Shown here in pieces: positions 8,690-17,797 of a DNA stretch of 64,000 nucleotides. Both the position numbers and the translations under genes were made by a program. The notes beneath the pieces were generated by a model. That model did not search any database. It had not been told where the DNA came from and saw only the letters and a program-made list of their open reading frames with translations. Location of the stretch: positions 62,001-126,000 of the forward strand of contig JASJDP010000001.1 in NCBI GenBank assembly GCA_030065095.1. Reading direction: 5' to 3'. This DNA comes from Rhodobacter sp. (lineage in GTDB: Bacteria > Pseudomonadota > Alphaproteobacteria > Rhodobacterales > Rhodobacteraceae). Positions within the stretch are counted from its first letter, which is position 1. Each line of letters begins with the position of its first letter.

Positions 8690-9093
8690 GTTGGTTTAGA
8701 CGCCTGTGCCTGGTCTATGCCGTCATCCTTCTCGGTGCGGCGGCGATCAACTACATCCCCGGCCTCACGGACGATCAGGGGCTTGCCTTCGGCATCTTCG
8801 CGCTCGACCCGTTCGACGACGCGCTGCACCTAGTCTCGGCGATCTGGGCGGCGCTCGCGGGGTATTTGTCGAACCGCTCGGCAACGCTTTTTCTGATCCT
8901 GTTTGGCGCGGCCTATCTCGGCGACGGCGTCTTTGGGATCTTCACCGGCTGGGGATATCTGGACTTCGGGATCTTTACGAACCCGAGCCTGGGGCCGGAT
9001 CTGTCGTTTCTCCGCATCGCGGCGAACCTGCCCCATATCGGTCTCGGGGCGGTGGCGCTGGTGGCCGGTCTGATATCGGCCCGCCGCGCATGA
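8686..9093 (+). CDS. Four-helix membrane protein (DUF4383-like)
   Basis: 135 residues with four hydrophobic segments, at about 5-25, 48-65, 68-88 and 110-130. Motifs NYIPGLTD, DDALHLVSAIWAALAGY and NLPHIGLGAVALVAG resemble the DUF4383 small integral membrane family, whose function is not known. ATG at 8686 overlaps the preceding TGA, and its own stop overlaps the next ATG at 9090, so the three genes are translationally coupled. A longer in-frame start at 8662 would lie inside the upstream gene. Confidence 0.75.
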   Translation: MSWFRRLCLVYAVILLGAAAINYIPGLTDDQGLAFGIFALDPFDDALHLVSAIWAALAGYLSNRSATLFLILFGAAYLGDGVFGIFTGWGYLDFGIFTNPSLGPDLSFLRIAANLPHIGLGAVALVAGLISARRA

Positions 9094-10136
9094 GGCTGCT
9101 GGGCCGCCTGTTGAAACGCGTCCTTCTGCTGGCGCTGCTGGTGGTGGTCGGGCTGGCAAGCCCTGTTGTCTATGTCGAGACCCTGTGCCGGGGCGATGCC
9201 ACGCCGGCACCCGCCACCCCGCTTTCGGGCGAGACACGGCCCGAAATCCGCACGCTGCTGACCTATCCCGAATGGCATATCGTTCACGCCTATGACGACT
9301 ATGCCGAGGTGATCAGCAAGGACGACCCGCATGATTTCGCCTATCTTTCCGCCATCGCAAGCTATTGGCGATCGCTTTGCGCGCTGACGCAGCAAAGCGC
9401 GGCACTGGGCGAGATCGACGGAGCGACGCGCCAGCTGGTCCATGTCATCGGCGTCTCGTTCACCTTCGAGATGCTGATGAAGATGCTCTACGAAGAAACG
9501 CTTGGCCGCCTGTCGGCGGCGATCCGAGGTCCCGAGCGGGCGGCGCTTGACGATCTTTCGGCGAGCCAGGCCGCTGAATACGCGCGGTTCCTGCAGCAGA
9601 TCCCGTGGTATCGCTATGATTTCCGGGCCGATGCCGATGCCCTTGACGCCGCCGCCTCGTCCGGTTTCCGCGACCGCGAACGGGCGCTGGCGCTTGGCCT
9701 CGAACATCGCACCCGCGCCGCCTATGCCAGCCTGATCGCAAGCGCTGTGGCGGCCACCGGAGCCGACGATCTGACCCTGCAGATGGTCGTATCGGGACTG
9801 CCGGCGGACCGCCTGGAGGCCGTGGATGGCGTCACCGTCCTGGCCGGGGTCGCGGGCGGGCTGGAGGTGGAAACGCCCAGATACCGCGAACTGACCGGCG
9901 TTCTGTCCGACTGGGCGTCCGAAGGCGCCACGTTTCTGGACATCGCCGGCAACGATCAGATCATGTTCACCGCCATCTCCGGCGCGCCAACACAGGACGG
10001 CGCGTTGAAAAGCCTGCCACGCCAGGGCTATGGCGACACACGGCACCTGTTTCTGGTACCGGTCACGGACCTTGCCGCAACCTTGCGCGGGCTGGAGGCG
10101 CGGGACCTGCGGCTGGAGCATATCCACGACTACTGA
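9090..10136 (+). CDS. Membrane-anchored protein of unknown function
   Basis: 348 residues. One N-terminal signal-anchor (LLKRVLLLALLVVVGLASPVV, roughly residues 7-27) is followed by a largely helical periplasmic domain. Recognisable blocks are TYPEWHIVHAYDDYAEVI and FTFEMLMKMLYEETLGRL; no catalytic motif was identified. It is the third gene of the coupled set, with ATGA overlap with the DUF4383-like gene and 15 bases before the next ATG. The order oxidoreductase, membrane protein, anchored protein, anchored protein suggests a membrane assembly, but the reaction is unknown. Confidence 0.72.
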   Translation: MRLLGRLLKRVLLLALLVVVGLASPVVYVETLCRGDATPAPATPLSGETRPEIRTLLTYPEWHIVHAYDDYAEVISKDDPHDFAYLSAIASYWRSLCALTQQSAALGEIDGATRQLVHVIGVSFTFEMLMKMLYEETLGRLSAAIRGPERAALDDLSASQAAEYARFLQQIPWYRYDFRADADALDAAASSGFRDRERALALGLEHRTRAAYASLIASAVAATGADDLTLQMVVSGLPADRLEAVDGVTVLAGVAGGLEVETPRYRELTGVLSDWASEGATFLDIAGNDQIMFTAISGAPTQDGALKSLPRQGYGDTRHLFLVPVTDLAATLRGLEARDLRLEHIHDY

Positions 10137-10151
10137 GGTTCATGCCACCAG

Positions 10152-10481
10152 ATGGCCCCGAGCAAGCGACATCGCCGCAGCCTGATCCGTCTGATCCTTG
10201 CCGGGCTGCCGCTTCTGCTGGTCGGCTGGATCGGGACGCTTGCCATCGTCATGCGCCTGGGCGGGGATGCCCCGGCGGCATTCGTGCCGTTCCCGCCCGA
10301 GGCCTTCACCGCCGCCCTGCCCGCGGATGTTGCGGTCGTCGGGCGGTCACCCATTTCGCTGACACTGCGCAGCGAAGGGGCGGACCTGACCAGACGGCTC
10401 TACGATGCCGGGGCGAGGATCGTGCTGCCGGCGGGCCTCGAGGCCTGTATTCCGGCAGGCTTTCGGGAAACGGTCAGATGA
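10152..10481 (+). CDS. Small membrane-anchored hypothetical protein
   Basis: 109 residues. A basic N-terminus (KRHRRS) leads into one transmembrane helix (LIRLILAGLPLLLVGWIGTL, about 12-31), followed by a short periplasmic domain with a C-terminal Cys (LEACIPAGFRE). It starts 15 bases after the previous stop and closes the operon that opens at 7202. Function unknown. Bases 10482-10810 downstream hold no recognisable gene; long frames there are shadows or upstream extensions of tamA. Confidence 0.6.
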   Translation: MAPSKRHRRSLIRLILAGLPLLLVGWIGTLAIVMRLGGDAPAAFVPFPPEAFTAALPADVAVVGRSPISLTLRSEGADLTRRLYDAGARIVLPAGLEACIPAGFRETVR

Positions 10482-10810
10482 CCGGTCCAAGAACCGGCCC
10501 TGACCCCGCAGGATTGAACATCGCTTCTCGGCATAGAACGCCCAGGACCGGCCTTCGGTAGACAGGTCGGGTCCATCGACCACCCGTTTTGAAATGGCAC
10601 GGCCCGGCGCGCCCGGGCTGTCCCTGTCTTCGACCCAGGCATATCCGGTGCTGATTCAGCTTTCGATCTGGTGTAGTCTCGAACGCATATCGGTGTATGA
10701 TTTGAAGACGGTTGCGGTTGGGCAGGACGCGACTCAAGACCCGTAGAAAAGGCGCATACGACCATAGACGCCGAAAACGAACCCGCCGCAGGCAACATGG
10801 GCGGCCGGGT

Positions 10811-12628
10811 GTGACGGAGGCAAAGAGCCTGGGGCGCTTACGAAACATGGCTGGCATTGCAGCCCTGATGGCGGGACTGGCGCACGGCCCGGACGCAGAG
10901 GCGCTCGACCGGGTCCGGATGTCGGTTGCGGGCGGCGACAGCGCCTTGCGCAACGCGCTTGGCGCGGCCTCGCTGGTCGTAGGCGCGTACGGCGAGAAGG
11001 TTGCCGACCCGCATGAGATATTCGGCGCGGCGCTTGCCGATTATCGGACCCTGGTCGAGACGCTCTATGCCAACGGTTACTACAGCGGGGTCGTGCAAAT
11101 CCGGATCGACGGGCGGGAAGCGGCCGACATCGCGCTCCTGGAGGTTCCGCGCAGGATTGGTGAGGTCGTGATCCGCGTCGACCCCGGCCCGCCGTTCCGT
11201 TTCGGGGCCGTCGAGATCGGACCTGCGCCGCGTGGGGCGGCCGGCCTCGACCCGCCGCGCCCCGGTGCGCGGGCGCGCAGTACGGACATCCGCGACGCCG
11301 TCGAGGACACCGTGGACGCCTGGCGCGATGCGGGCCACGCCACGGCCGCGCCCGCCGGCCAAAGCGTGGTCGCCGATCATGCCGCCAAGGTGCTTTCGGC
11401 CCGTGTGCAGATCGACCCCGGCCCGCAGGTCCGCTTTGGCGATCTGGTGCTGACGGGCCCCAGCGCCGTGCGCGCAAAGCGCATTGAGCGCATCGCCGGG
11501 TTTCCCTCGGGCGCGGTGTTCTCGCCCGACGCCTTGCGGACGGTGGCGACGCGGCTGCGGCGAACCGGGGCGTTTTCGTCGGTCGCGCTGTCAGAGCCCG
11601 AAACGCTGGGATCCGGCGATACCATGGATATCGCGCTGTCCGTGGTCGACGAAAAGCCGCGGCGGTTCGGCTTTGGCGCCGAAATCGCGTCTTTCGAGGG
11701 GCTGCGCGTGTCGGGTTTCTGGCTGCACCGGAACTTTTTCGGCGGCGCCGAGCGGTTCCGCTTCGAGGCCGAGGTCGAGAACATTGGCGGCCAGACCGGC
11801 GGCATCGACTATTCGGCAGGCGTGCGGCTGGAAAGTCCGGCCGCCTTTGGAGCCGACACCAAGGGATTTGCCCTAGCGGAATTCGAGCATCTCGAAGAGC
11901 CGGATTTTCGATCCGACCGGATGTCCTTCGGTTTTGGGGCGGGGCGCATATTTTCCGATACATTGCAGGCCGAGGCCGGGGTGACCTTTACCTATTCGGA
12001 AACCGACGACGATCTCGGCGCGCGGGAATTCACGCTGGTGAGCTTTCCGGTCTCCGCCACGTGGGACCGGCGGGACGAGGCGTTGGACCCAACCTCCGGC
12101 ACGTTCCTGGCCGCAGAGGTCACACCGTTTTGGGGCGTGGACGGTACCGCCTCGGGCGTGCGCGCGGTTCTTGACGGGCGGGCGTATCGCGGTTTCGGGA
12201 CCAATGACGGCGTGGTGGTCGCAGGGCGGTTGCAGGTGGGGTCCGTATCCGGCGCAGCCCTGACCGAGGTTCACCCGGATTTCCTGTTCTACTCCGGCGG
12301 CGGCGGCACGGTACGCGGGCAGCCCTACCAATCGCTGAATGTCGATCTGGGCGGCGGGGTCGAGACCGGCGGGCGCAGCTTTGTCGGGCTGTCGGGCGAG
12401 TTGCGCACCGGCATCACCGACCGGATCGGAGCGGTGGCGTTCGTCGATGCCGGCTATATCGGCACCGAAAGCTTTTTCGATGGCAGCGGCGAATGGCATG
12501 CCGGCGCCGGGCTCGGCGTGCGGTACAAAACGACGCTCGGGCCGATCCGGTTCGACGTTGCCGCGCCGGTGGGCGGCGATACGGGGGACGGCGTGCAGCT
12601 GTATCTTGGCATCGGGCAGGCGTTTTGA
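10811..12628 (+). CDS. tamA: TamA-type Omp85 outer-membrane assembly protein
   Basis: About 605 residues. With TamB it forms the translocation and assembly module, which inserts outer-membrane proteins and, with TamB, moves phospholipids. POTRA-like repeats occupy the N-terminal half (for example IGEVVIRVDPGPPFRFGAVEIG and QIDPGPQVRFGDLVL). The C-terminal Omp85 barrel shows GGGGTVRGQPYQSL, the conserved lid/loop-6 style motif, and ends in an amphipathic strand with terminal Phe. The GTG at 10811 gives a plausible signal peptide cleaved near EAL; ATG at 10847 is an alternative. Neither has a strong Shine-Dalgarno. The frame is open back to 10712, but that extension is Arg-rich and unlike a leader. 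The stop overlaps the tamB start. Confidence 0.88.
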   Translation: MTEAKSLGRLRNMAGIAALMAGLAHGPDAEALDRVRMSVAGGDSALRNALGAASLVVGAYGEKVADPHEIFGAALADYRTLVETLYANGYYSGVVQIRIDGREAADIALLEVPRRIGEVVIRVDPGPPFRFGAVEIGPAPRGAAGLDPPRPGARARSTDIRDAVEDTVDAWRDAGHATAAPAGQSVVADHAAKVLSARVQIDPGPQVRFGDLVLTGPSAVRAKRIERIAGFPSGAVFSPDALRTVATRLRRTGAFSSVALSEPETLGSGDTMDIALSVVDEKPRRFGFGAEIASFEGLRVSGFWLHRNFFGGAERFRFEAEVENIGGQTGGIDYSAGVRLESPAAFGADTKGFALAEFEHLEEPDFRSDRMSFGFGAGRIFSDTLQAEAGVTFTYSETDDDLGAREFTLVSFPVSATWDRRDEALDPTSGTFLAAEVTPFWGVDGTASGVRAVLDGRAYRGFGTNDGVVVAGRLQVGSVSGAALTEVHPDFLFYSGGGGTVRGQPYQSLNVDLGGGVETGGRSFVGLSGELRTGITDRIGAVAFVDAGYIGTESFFDGSGEWHAGAGLGVRYKTTLGPIRFDVAAPVGGDTGDGVQLYLGIGQAF

Positions 12629-15600
12629 GACGGTTTCTGGCGATCTCCGCGCTGGTTCTGGCGCTTCTTTCCGGACCGGGTCAGGCGCAGACCGACGACC
12701 GCGGCATCCTTCAGGCCTTTCTGGAGGACAACCTGTCGGACGCCGGTCGCGACGTGCGGATCGAAGGGTTCGAAGGCGCGCTCAGCGGCCGCGCGACGAT
12801 CGACAGCCTGACAATTGCCGACAAGGCCGGGATATGGCTGACGATACGGGGCGCGGTTTTGGACTGGAACCGTGCAGGCCTGCTGCGCGGACGGCTGGAG
12901 ATCGCCGAGCTTTCGGCGCAGACCATCGCGATTGCGCGGGCGCCGCAGCCAGCCGCAGGGCTGCCCCCGCCCGAAGCGACGCCGTTCGCCCTGCCGGATC
13001 TGCCGGTATCCATCGAGATCGGCACACTCGAAGTGGCACGGCTGATCCTGGGCGCGCCGCTTCTGGGCGAAGACGCCACCATGTCACTGGACGGATCTGT
13101 CACGCTCAGCGGGGGCGCAGGGCGCGCGTCCCTGTCGATCGGGCGGCTGGGAGCAACGCCGGGCAACCTGCGCTTTGCGGGGTCTTTTTCGAATGCCACC
13201 CGTATGCTGTCGCTCGATCTCGATCTGACCGAGGCAAAGGGCGGCATTGCGGCCACCCTTCTCGGCCTTCCGGGGCGGCCACCGGTCGGCTTTCGCGTCG
13301 CCGGATCCGGACCGATCAGCAACTTTATCGCGGAAATCGGCCTGGCAACCGATGGCCAGACACGGCTGACCGGCAGCGTCAGCCTGGCCGATCTGCCGGA
13401 CGCCGATGATCCCCAAATCCCCATGCAGCGGTTTATGGCCGATATCGGCGGTGATCTGCGGCCCCTTGTCGAACCGCAGTACCGGCGCTTCCTGGGCGCC
13501 GACATCCGGCTTCGCGCCGCCGGGCAGCGCCGTGCCGATGGCCGCGTTGAGGTCGACGATCTATCGCTGCGTTCGGCCGCGGCGGCACTGTCGGGCGAAC
13601 TGGTGGTTGCGGCCGACGGCTGGCCGGAGCGCATCGCGGTAACCGGACGGATTGCACCGATCGAGGGCACGGACGTGACGCTTGCGCTGCCGGGGCCGGA
13701 AACCCGGATCGGTGCGGCAGAGCTTTCGCTTTCCTACGACGCCGCCACCAGCGACATCTGGTCCCTGGCCGCAACCGTCGACCGACTGCGCCGCCCCGAT
13801 CTGGCGCTGGCCAATGTCCGCATCGCCGGTCAGGGCGCGCTGTCGCCCGACGTGCAAGGCGCCGGCGGAACGCTCGACGTCGCCCTATCCGGGCTCGACC
13901 CCTTTGACCGCGACCTGGCGAACGCCATCGGCCCGGATATTACCGGCGGGCTGTCGTTCGACTGGCGTCAAGGCGCGACGCTGCAGCTTTCGAACCTCGA
14001 GATGGCAGGACGCGATTACACCCTGTCGGGCAGCGCGCAGATTGCCGGGGTGGATGGGCAAATCGACCTGTCGGTGTCAGGCGACATCGCGCTTGTCGCG
14101 CAGGATCTCAGCCGTTTTGCGGGTCTCTTGGGGCAGCCCCTTGGTGGTGCGGCCCAGGTGCGCATCGCGGGCAGTGCCACGCCAGTCAGCGGCGCGTTCG
14201 ATTTGGCGCTGACCGGGTACGGCCAGGATTTAGCCGTCGGCCAACCGCGGCTCGACCCGCTCATCGGTGGCCCCACGCGGCTGTCAATCGACGCCAGGCG
14301 GGACAGGGCCGGCCTGCGGCTTGAGCAACTGGCGGTGACCTCGGCGACCGCCGCGATTTCGGCCAGCGGCCACGTGGCATCAGATGCCAGCGACCTGACA
14401 TTCGCGCTGTCCCTCGACGAAACCGGTCAGATCATCCCCGGTGCCGATGGACCCTTGCGCGTTTCGGGCACGGCAAGGCAAAGCATGGCCAACTGGCGTT
14501 TGGACGCGCGCGCCAGCGCCCCCGGCGCGGCATCGGCAACTTTCACGGTCGGCACGACCCTTGTCGACGGGCAAGCCGGTCCGACAAACGGCGAGGTGAC
14601 GCTTCAGATCGAAGATCTCGGACCCTATGCCGATCTTGCCGGTCGGCCCATCGCCGGCGCGCTATCACTGGAGGCTGCAGCGTCGGGAGACCTGCGGGAT
14701 GGCACGGTCACTGGCGCGCTTGACGGTACCGCGCGGAACCTTCGGACCGGCATCCCAGAGGCCGATCTGCTGCTGCGCGGCCAGACCACCTTTGGCTCCG
14801 ACCTGCGTCGAGAGGCCGATGGAATCACGGTCTTCGACCGGTTCGAACTGCGCACGCCACAGATCATCGCCGATCTCACCGGGTCAGTCGGCGCCGCCAA
14901 GAGCCGGGTCCGGTATGCGATCGACCTGCGCGATTTGGGGCTCTTTGTCGACGGGCTGACGGGCCCGGTCGCCGCGCAGGGCGTCGCCAGCGCCGCCGGT
15001 GGCCCCTGGACCATCGGCAGCGCGTTGCAAGGTCCGGGCGGGACAAGTGCCGCCGTCGACGGTCAGGTCGCACGGGATGGAACTTCGGCCAACCTGGCGA
15101 TTTCCGGCACTGCGCCGCTTGCGCTTGCCAACCGCTTCGTCTTGCCGAACCTCGCCGAGGGCACTGCCCGGTTCGACCTGCGGCTCGACGGATCGCCGCG
15201 TTTGCGGTCAGTTTCCGGGGCGGTGCGCACCGACGGTGCGCGGTTGACATTGCCTGCGCTCGGACTGGGTCTGAGCGACATCGCCGCCGAAGGCCAGATC
15301 AGCGGCGGTTCGATGCAGGTTTCGGCGACATCCGCGGTATCGAGCGGCGGGCGTTTGCGGCTTGGCGGCCGCGTCGGGCTGGGCCCGCCCTTTACCGCCG
15401 ATCTGGTAGTGGATCTCGCGGCTCTGGCGCTGCGTCAGGCCGGTCTATACGAGACGACGGCCGACGGGCGGGTAGCCGTGTCCGGGGCATTGCGCGGCGG
15501 CGCGATCGTCACCGGCGACATCGCCCTCGGCGCCACCGAGATTCGCGTGCCCGACGGCGCGGGGGCGCCGAGCGGCGCCCTGCCCGGCCTGGTGCATCTG

Positions 15601-16371
15601 AACGAGCCTGCCCCGGTCCGCCAGACCCGTTTGCGCGCCGGGTTGATCGACCGGCAGAAAGGCGGCGCGGGCGCCGTCTATCCGCTCGACCTCATCGTCC
15701 GCGCACCATCGCGCATTTTTGTGCGCGGACGTGGCCTTGACGTCGAACTGGGCGGCATGTTGCGGTTGACCGGAGACACCGCCGACGTCGTCACCGAAGG
15801 ACGTTTCGAACTTATTCGCGGACGGCTCGACATCCTCGGAAGGCGGCTCACCCTGAGCGAAGCCTCGGTTCAGCTTCAGGGCGATCTCGATCCCTATATC
15901 CGCGCCGTCGCCGATACGGACAGCGCCGGGACCCGTATCCAGGTGATTGTCGAAGGTCCTGCCTCGTCCCCGCAAGTCAGCTTTGTCTCGAGCCCGGACC
16001 TTCCGGAGGACGAAATCCTCGCCCGGCTTCTATTTGGAAGGGACATCTCTGAAATCTCGCCCCTGCAGGCGCTGCAAATCGCCAATGCGGTGCGTGTCCT
16101 TGCCGGCCGCGGTGGCGAGGGGGTCGTCGGGCGGCTCAGGCAAAGTTTCGGGCTCGACGATCTTGACGTCACCTCGGGCGAAGACGGCGACGCCGGTGTG
16201 CGCCTCGGCAAATACATCAACGAGAATGTCTACACGGACGTGACCGTGGACACGTCGGGCAAAAGCGAGATCAATCTCAACCTCACCCTATCTCCATCCG
16301 TCACGGCGCGGGGCAGGCTATCGTCAGACGGCAATTCGGGCATCGGGCTATTTTTTGAACGCGATTACTGA
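12625..16371 (+). CDS. tamB: TamB / DUF490 inner-membrane-anchored translocation protein
   Basis: About 1,248 residues, the usual size for TamB. An N-terminal signal-anchor (RRFLAISALVLALLSGPGQAQ) is followed by more than 1,000 residues of repetitive beta strand, expected to form the lipid-conducting groove across the periplasm. The conserved DUF490 C-terminus is clear (RLDILGRRLTLSEASVQLQG, then LPEDEILARLLFGRDISEISPLQALQIA). The start is an unusual TTG at 12625 overlapping the tamA stop as TTGA; no ATG or GTG exists at that position. It works with TamA upstream. Bases 16372-16651 after it hold nothing recognisable. Confidence 0.9.
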   Translation: MRRFLAISALVLALLSGPGQAQTDDRGILQAFLEDNLSDAGRDVRIEGFEGALSGRATIDSLTIADKAGIWLTIRGAVLDWNRAGLLRGRLEIAELSAQTIAIARAPQPAAGLPPPEATPFALPDLPVSIEIGTLEVARLILGAPLLGEDATMSLDGSVTLSGGAGRASLSIGRLGATPGNLRFAGSFSNATRMLSLDLDLTEAKGGIAATLLGLPGRPPVGFRVAGSGPISNFIAEIGLATDGQTRLTGSVSLADLPDADDPQIPMQRFMADIGGDLRPLVEPQYRRFLGADIRLRAAGQRRADGRVEVDDLSLRSAAAALSGELVVAADGWPERIAVTGRIAPIEGTDVTLALPGPETRIGAAELSLSYDAATSDIWSLAATVDRLRRPDLALANVRIAGQGALSPDVQGAGGTLDVALSGLDPFDRDLANAIGPDITGGLSFDWRQGATLQLSNLEMAGRDYTLSGSAQIAGVDGQIDLSVSGDIALVAQDLSRFAGLLGQPLGGAAQVRIAGSATPVSGAFDLALTGYGQDLAVGQPRLDPLIGGPTRLSIDARRDRAGLRLEQLAVTSATAAISASGHVASDASDLTFALSLDETGQIIPGADGPLRVSGTARQSMANWRLDARASAPGAASATFTVGTTLVDGQAGPTNGEVTLQIEDLGPYADLAGRPIAGALSLEAAASGDLRDGTVTGALDGTARNLRTGIPEADLLLRGQTTFGSDLRREADGITVFDRFELRTPQIIADLTGSVGAAKSRVRYAIDLRDLGLFVDGLTGPVAAQGVASAAGGPWTIGSALQGPGGTSAAVDGQVARDGTSANLAISGTAPLALANRFVLPNLAEGTARFDLRLDGSPRLRSVSGAVRTDGARLTLPALGLGLSDIAAEGQISGGSMQVSATSAVSSGGRLRLGGRVGLGPPFTADLVVDLAALALRQAGLYETTADGRVAVSGALRGGAIVTGDIALGATEIRVPDGAGAPSGALPGLVHLNEPAPVRQTRLRAGLIDRQKGGAGAVYPLDLIVRAPSRIFVRGRGLDVELGGMLRLTGDTADVVTEGRFELIRGRLDILGRRLTLSEASVQLQGDLDPYIRAVADTDSAGTRIQVIVEGPASSPQVSFVSSPDLPEDEILARLLFGRDISEISPLQALQIANAVRVLAGRGGEGVVGRLRQSFGLDDLDVTSGEDGDAGVRLGKYINENVYTDVTVDTSGKSEINLNLTLSPSVTARGRLSSDGNSGIGLFFERDY

Positions 16372-16651
16372 AGGAACCGGCGCGGTCATTCGGATTTCGC
16401 GTTGAACGCCGCCGCCATCCGCGGAAGGGCGGTTTTCGGCGATCTCCCATGTGATCCCGAACCGGCGAATTGCCCCGAGGGCGCGGTGATCTCATCCATG
16501 GCCACGATCCTCGCCCGGCGGCTTGCCGTTGTGCGAGGTTATGTTGGCCTCGACATCGTCGGCGGATCGATATCGAAGCCGGACAAACCGCGATGGCCGC
16601 CCGAGTTCTCGGATCGTTGAAGAAGGGGCGGCTGCGAGATTCAGGCGAGCC

Positions 16652-17650
16652 TCAGTGTGTCACCCTCAGAGCCGATGCGACGCCGGAAGTGCTCAACCTC
16701 AGCTCGACTTTGGTATCGGCCGCCAGGACCGTCTCGACATCGTTGATGGCAGTTTGCACGACGGAATTGACGGTATTGGTTCCGAAAAGCTCTGTCCCTT
16801 GAATTCGGCTCACTTCGATCGTTGTGCCGATGCTGCGGGTGTCGGGGTAGCGCAATTCCATACTGTCGAGCTCGGCCTGGATCAGCCTGCGCACCTCACG
16901 GGCAAAGCCGACCTTTGGGACGCAAAGAAACAGGATCAGAAAATAGCCGGAACCCGCATAGGAAAAATGCACACGCTCATGGCTCAGGGTCAACGATATC
17001 GCATCGCCGACATCCGCGACGAAGTTGATGAAGTCACGACCATTCAGCTTCCCGAAGATCTCGCTGATGTTTCGGATCTTCAAGGCCATCACACCGCCAT
17101 AGCGGAAATGGCTGCGCTTGATCCGGTCGAGGTAATTCTTCAGCGTCGGCAGGTCGAGATGCCCCGGCATATCCTCGAAACCAAGCGCATCTTCAAAGTT
17201 CACGGCTGGCTGAAAGTCCAAGCCGCTGCTCATGAGCGACAACTCGCGCTCGACGCCCTCTTTCGATCTGATTTCCTTGGAAAGCTGCTCTGCCATGCGG
17301 ATACGAGCCGCAAGTTCGACGGTTTCGAACGGCTTTGAGATATAGTCGTTTGCCCCCGCCTCAAACGCGCGCTCGATGTAGTGGCGTTCGGACATCGCGG
17401 TCAGCATGATGATCGGCGTTCGCGCGTAGCCGGGAACCTCGCGGATCATCTCGCATAATTCGATACCGTCGACCTCCGGCATCTGAATGTCGAGCAGGAT
17501 GCAGTCGAAGCAGGTGTCTGGATGATCCACCAATTCCATCGCGTCATGCGCGCAGCGCGCCGTCGCAACTGAATCGAATCCCATGGCGCTAAGCGCCAGT
17601 TCCAATACCTGGATGATGAACGGGTCGTCGTCGACCGCAAGTATACGCAT
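16652..17650 (-). CDS. Response regulator with degenerate GGDEF-like output domain
   Basis: 332 residues. The receiver domain occupies 1-120: acidic pocket DDD near residue 7, phospho-acceptor Asp in LLDIQMPEVDG (about 53), Thr in MLTAMS, Lys in ISKPFE. After a helical linker, residues 170-320 resemble a nucleotide-cyclase fold (VMALKIRNISEIFGKLNG, then YAGSGYFLILF), where AGSGYF stands in place of the GGDEF active site. The output is therefore probably catalytically dead and acts by binding. It lies 147 bases downstream of the histidine kinase on the same strand, its likely partner. Both are transcribed away from the LuxI gene. Confidence 0.82.
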   Translation of the reverse strand: MRILAVDDDPFIIQVLELALSAMGFDSVATARCAHDAMELVDHPDTCFDCILLDIQMPEVDGIELCEMIREVPGYARTPIIMLTAMSERHYIERAFEAGANDYISKPFETVELAARIRMAEQLSKEIRSKEGVERELSLMSSGLDFQPAVNFEDALGFEDMPGHLDLPTLKNYLDRIKRSHFRYGGVMALKIRNISEIFGKLNGRDFINFVADVGDAISLTLSHERVHFSYAGSGYFLILFLCVPKVGFAREVRRLIQAELDSMELRYPDTRSIGTTIEVSRIQGTELFGTNTVNSVVQTAINDVETVLAADTKVELRLSTSGVASALRVTH

Positions 17651-17797
17651 TGTTACGCCTTTCGACTGGGCGTTGGAGTGGCAGCGTGCGTCCAGTCGCG
17701 TCTACTTTGCGCGGGAAGCTCACAATGATCGTTATCGCGGGGGTTTTGAGCAAAAATAAGGAAAATTAATGGAATTCCACAATCCGCCCGTCCGACT

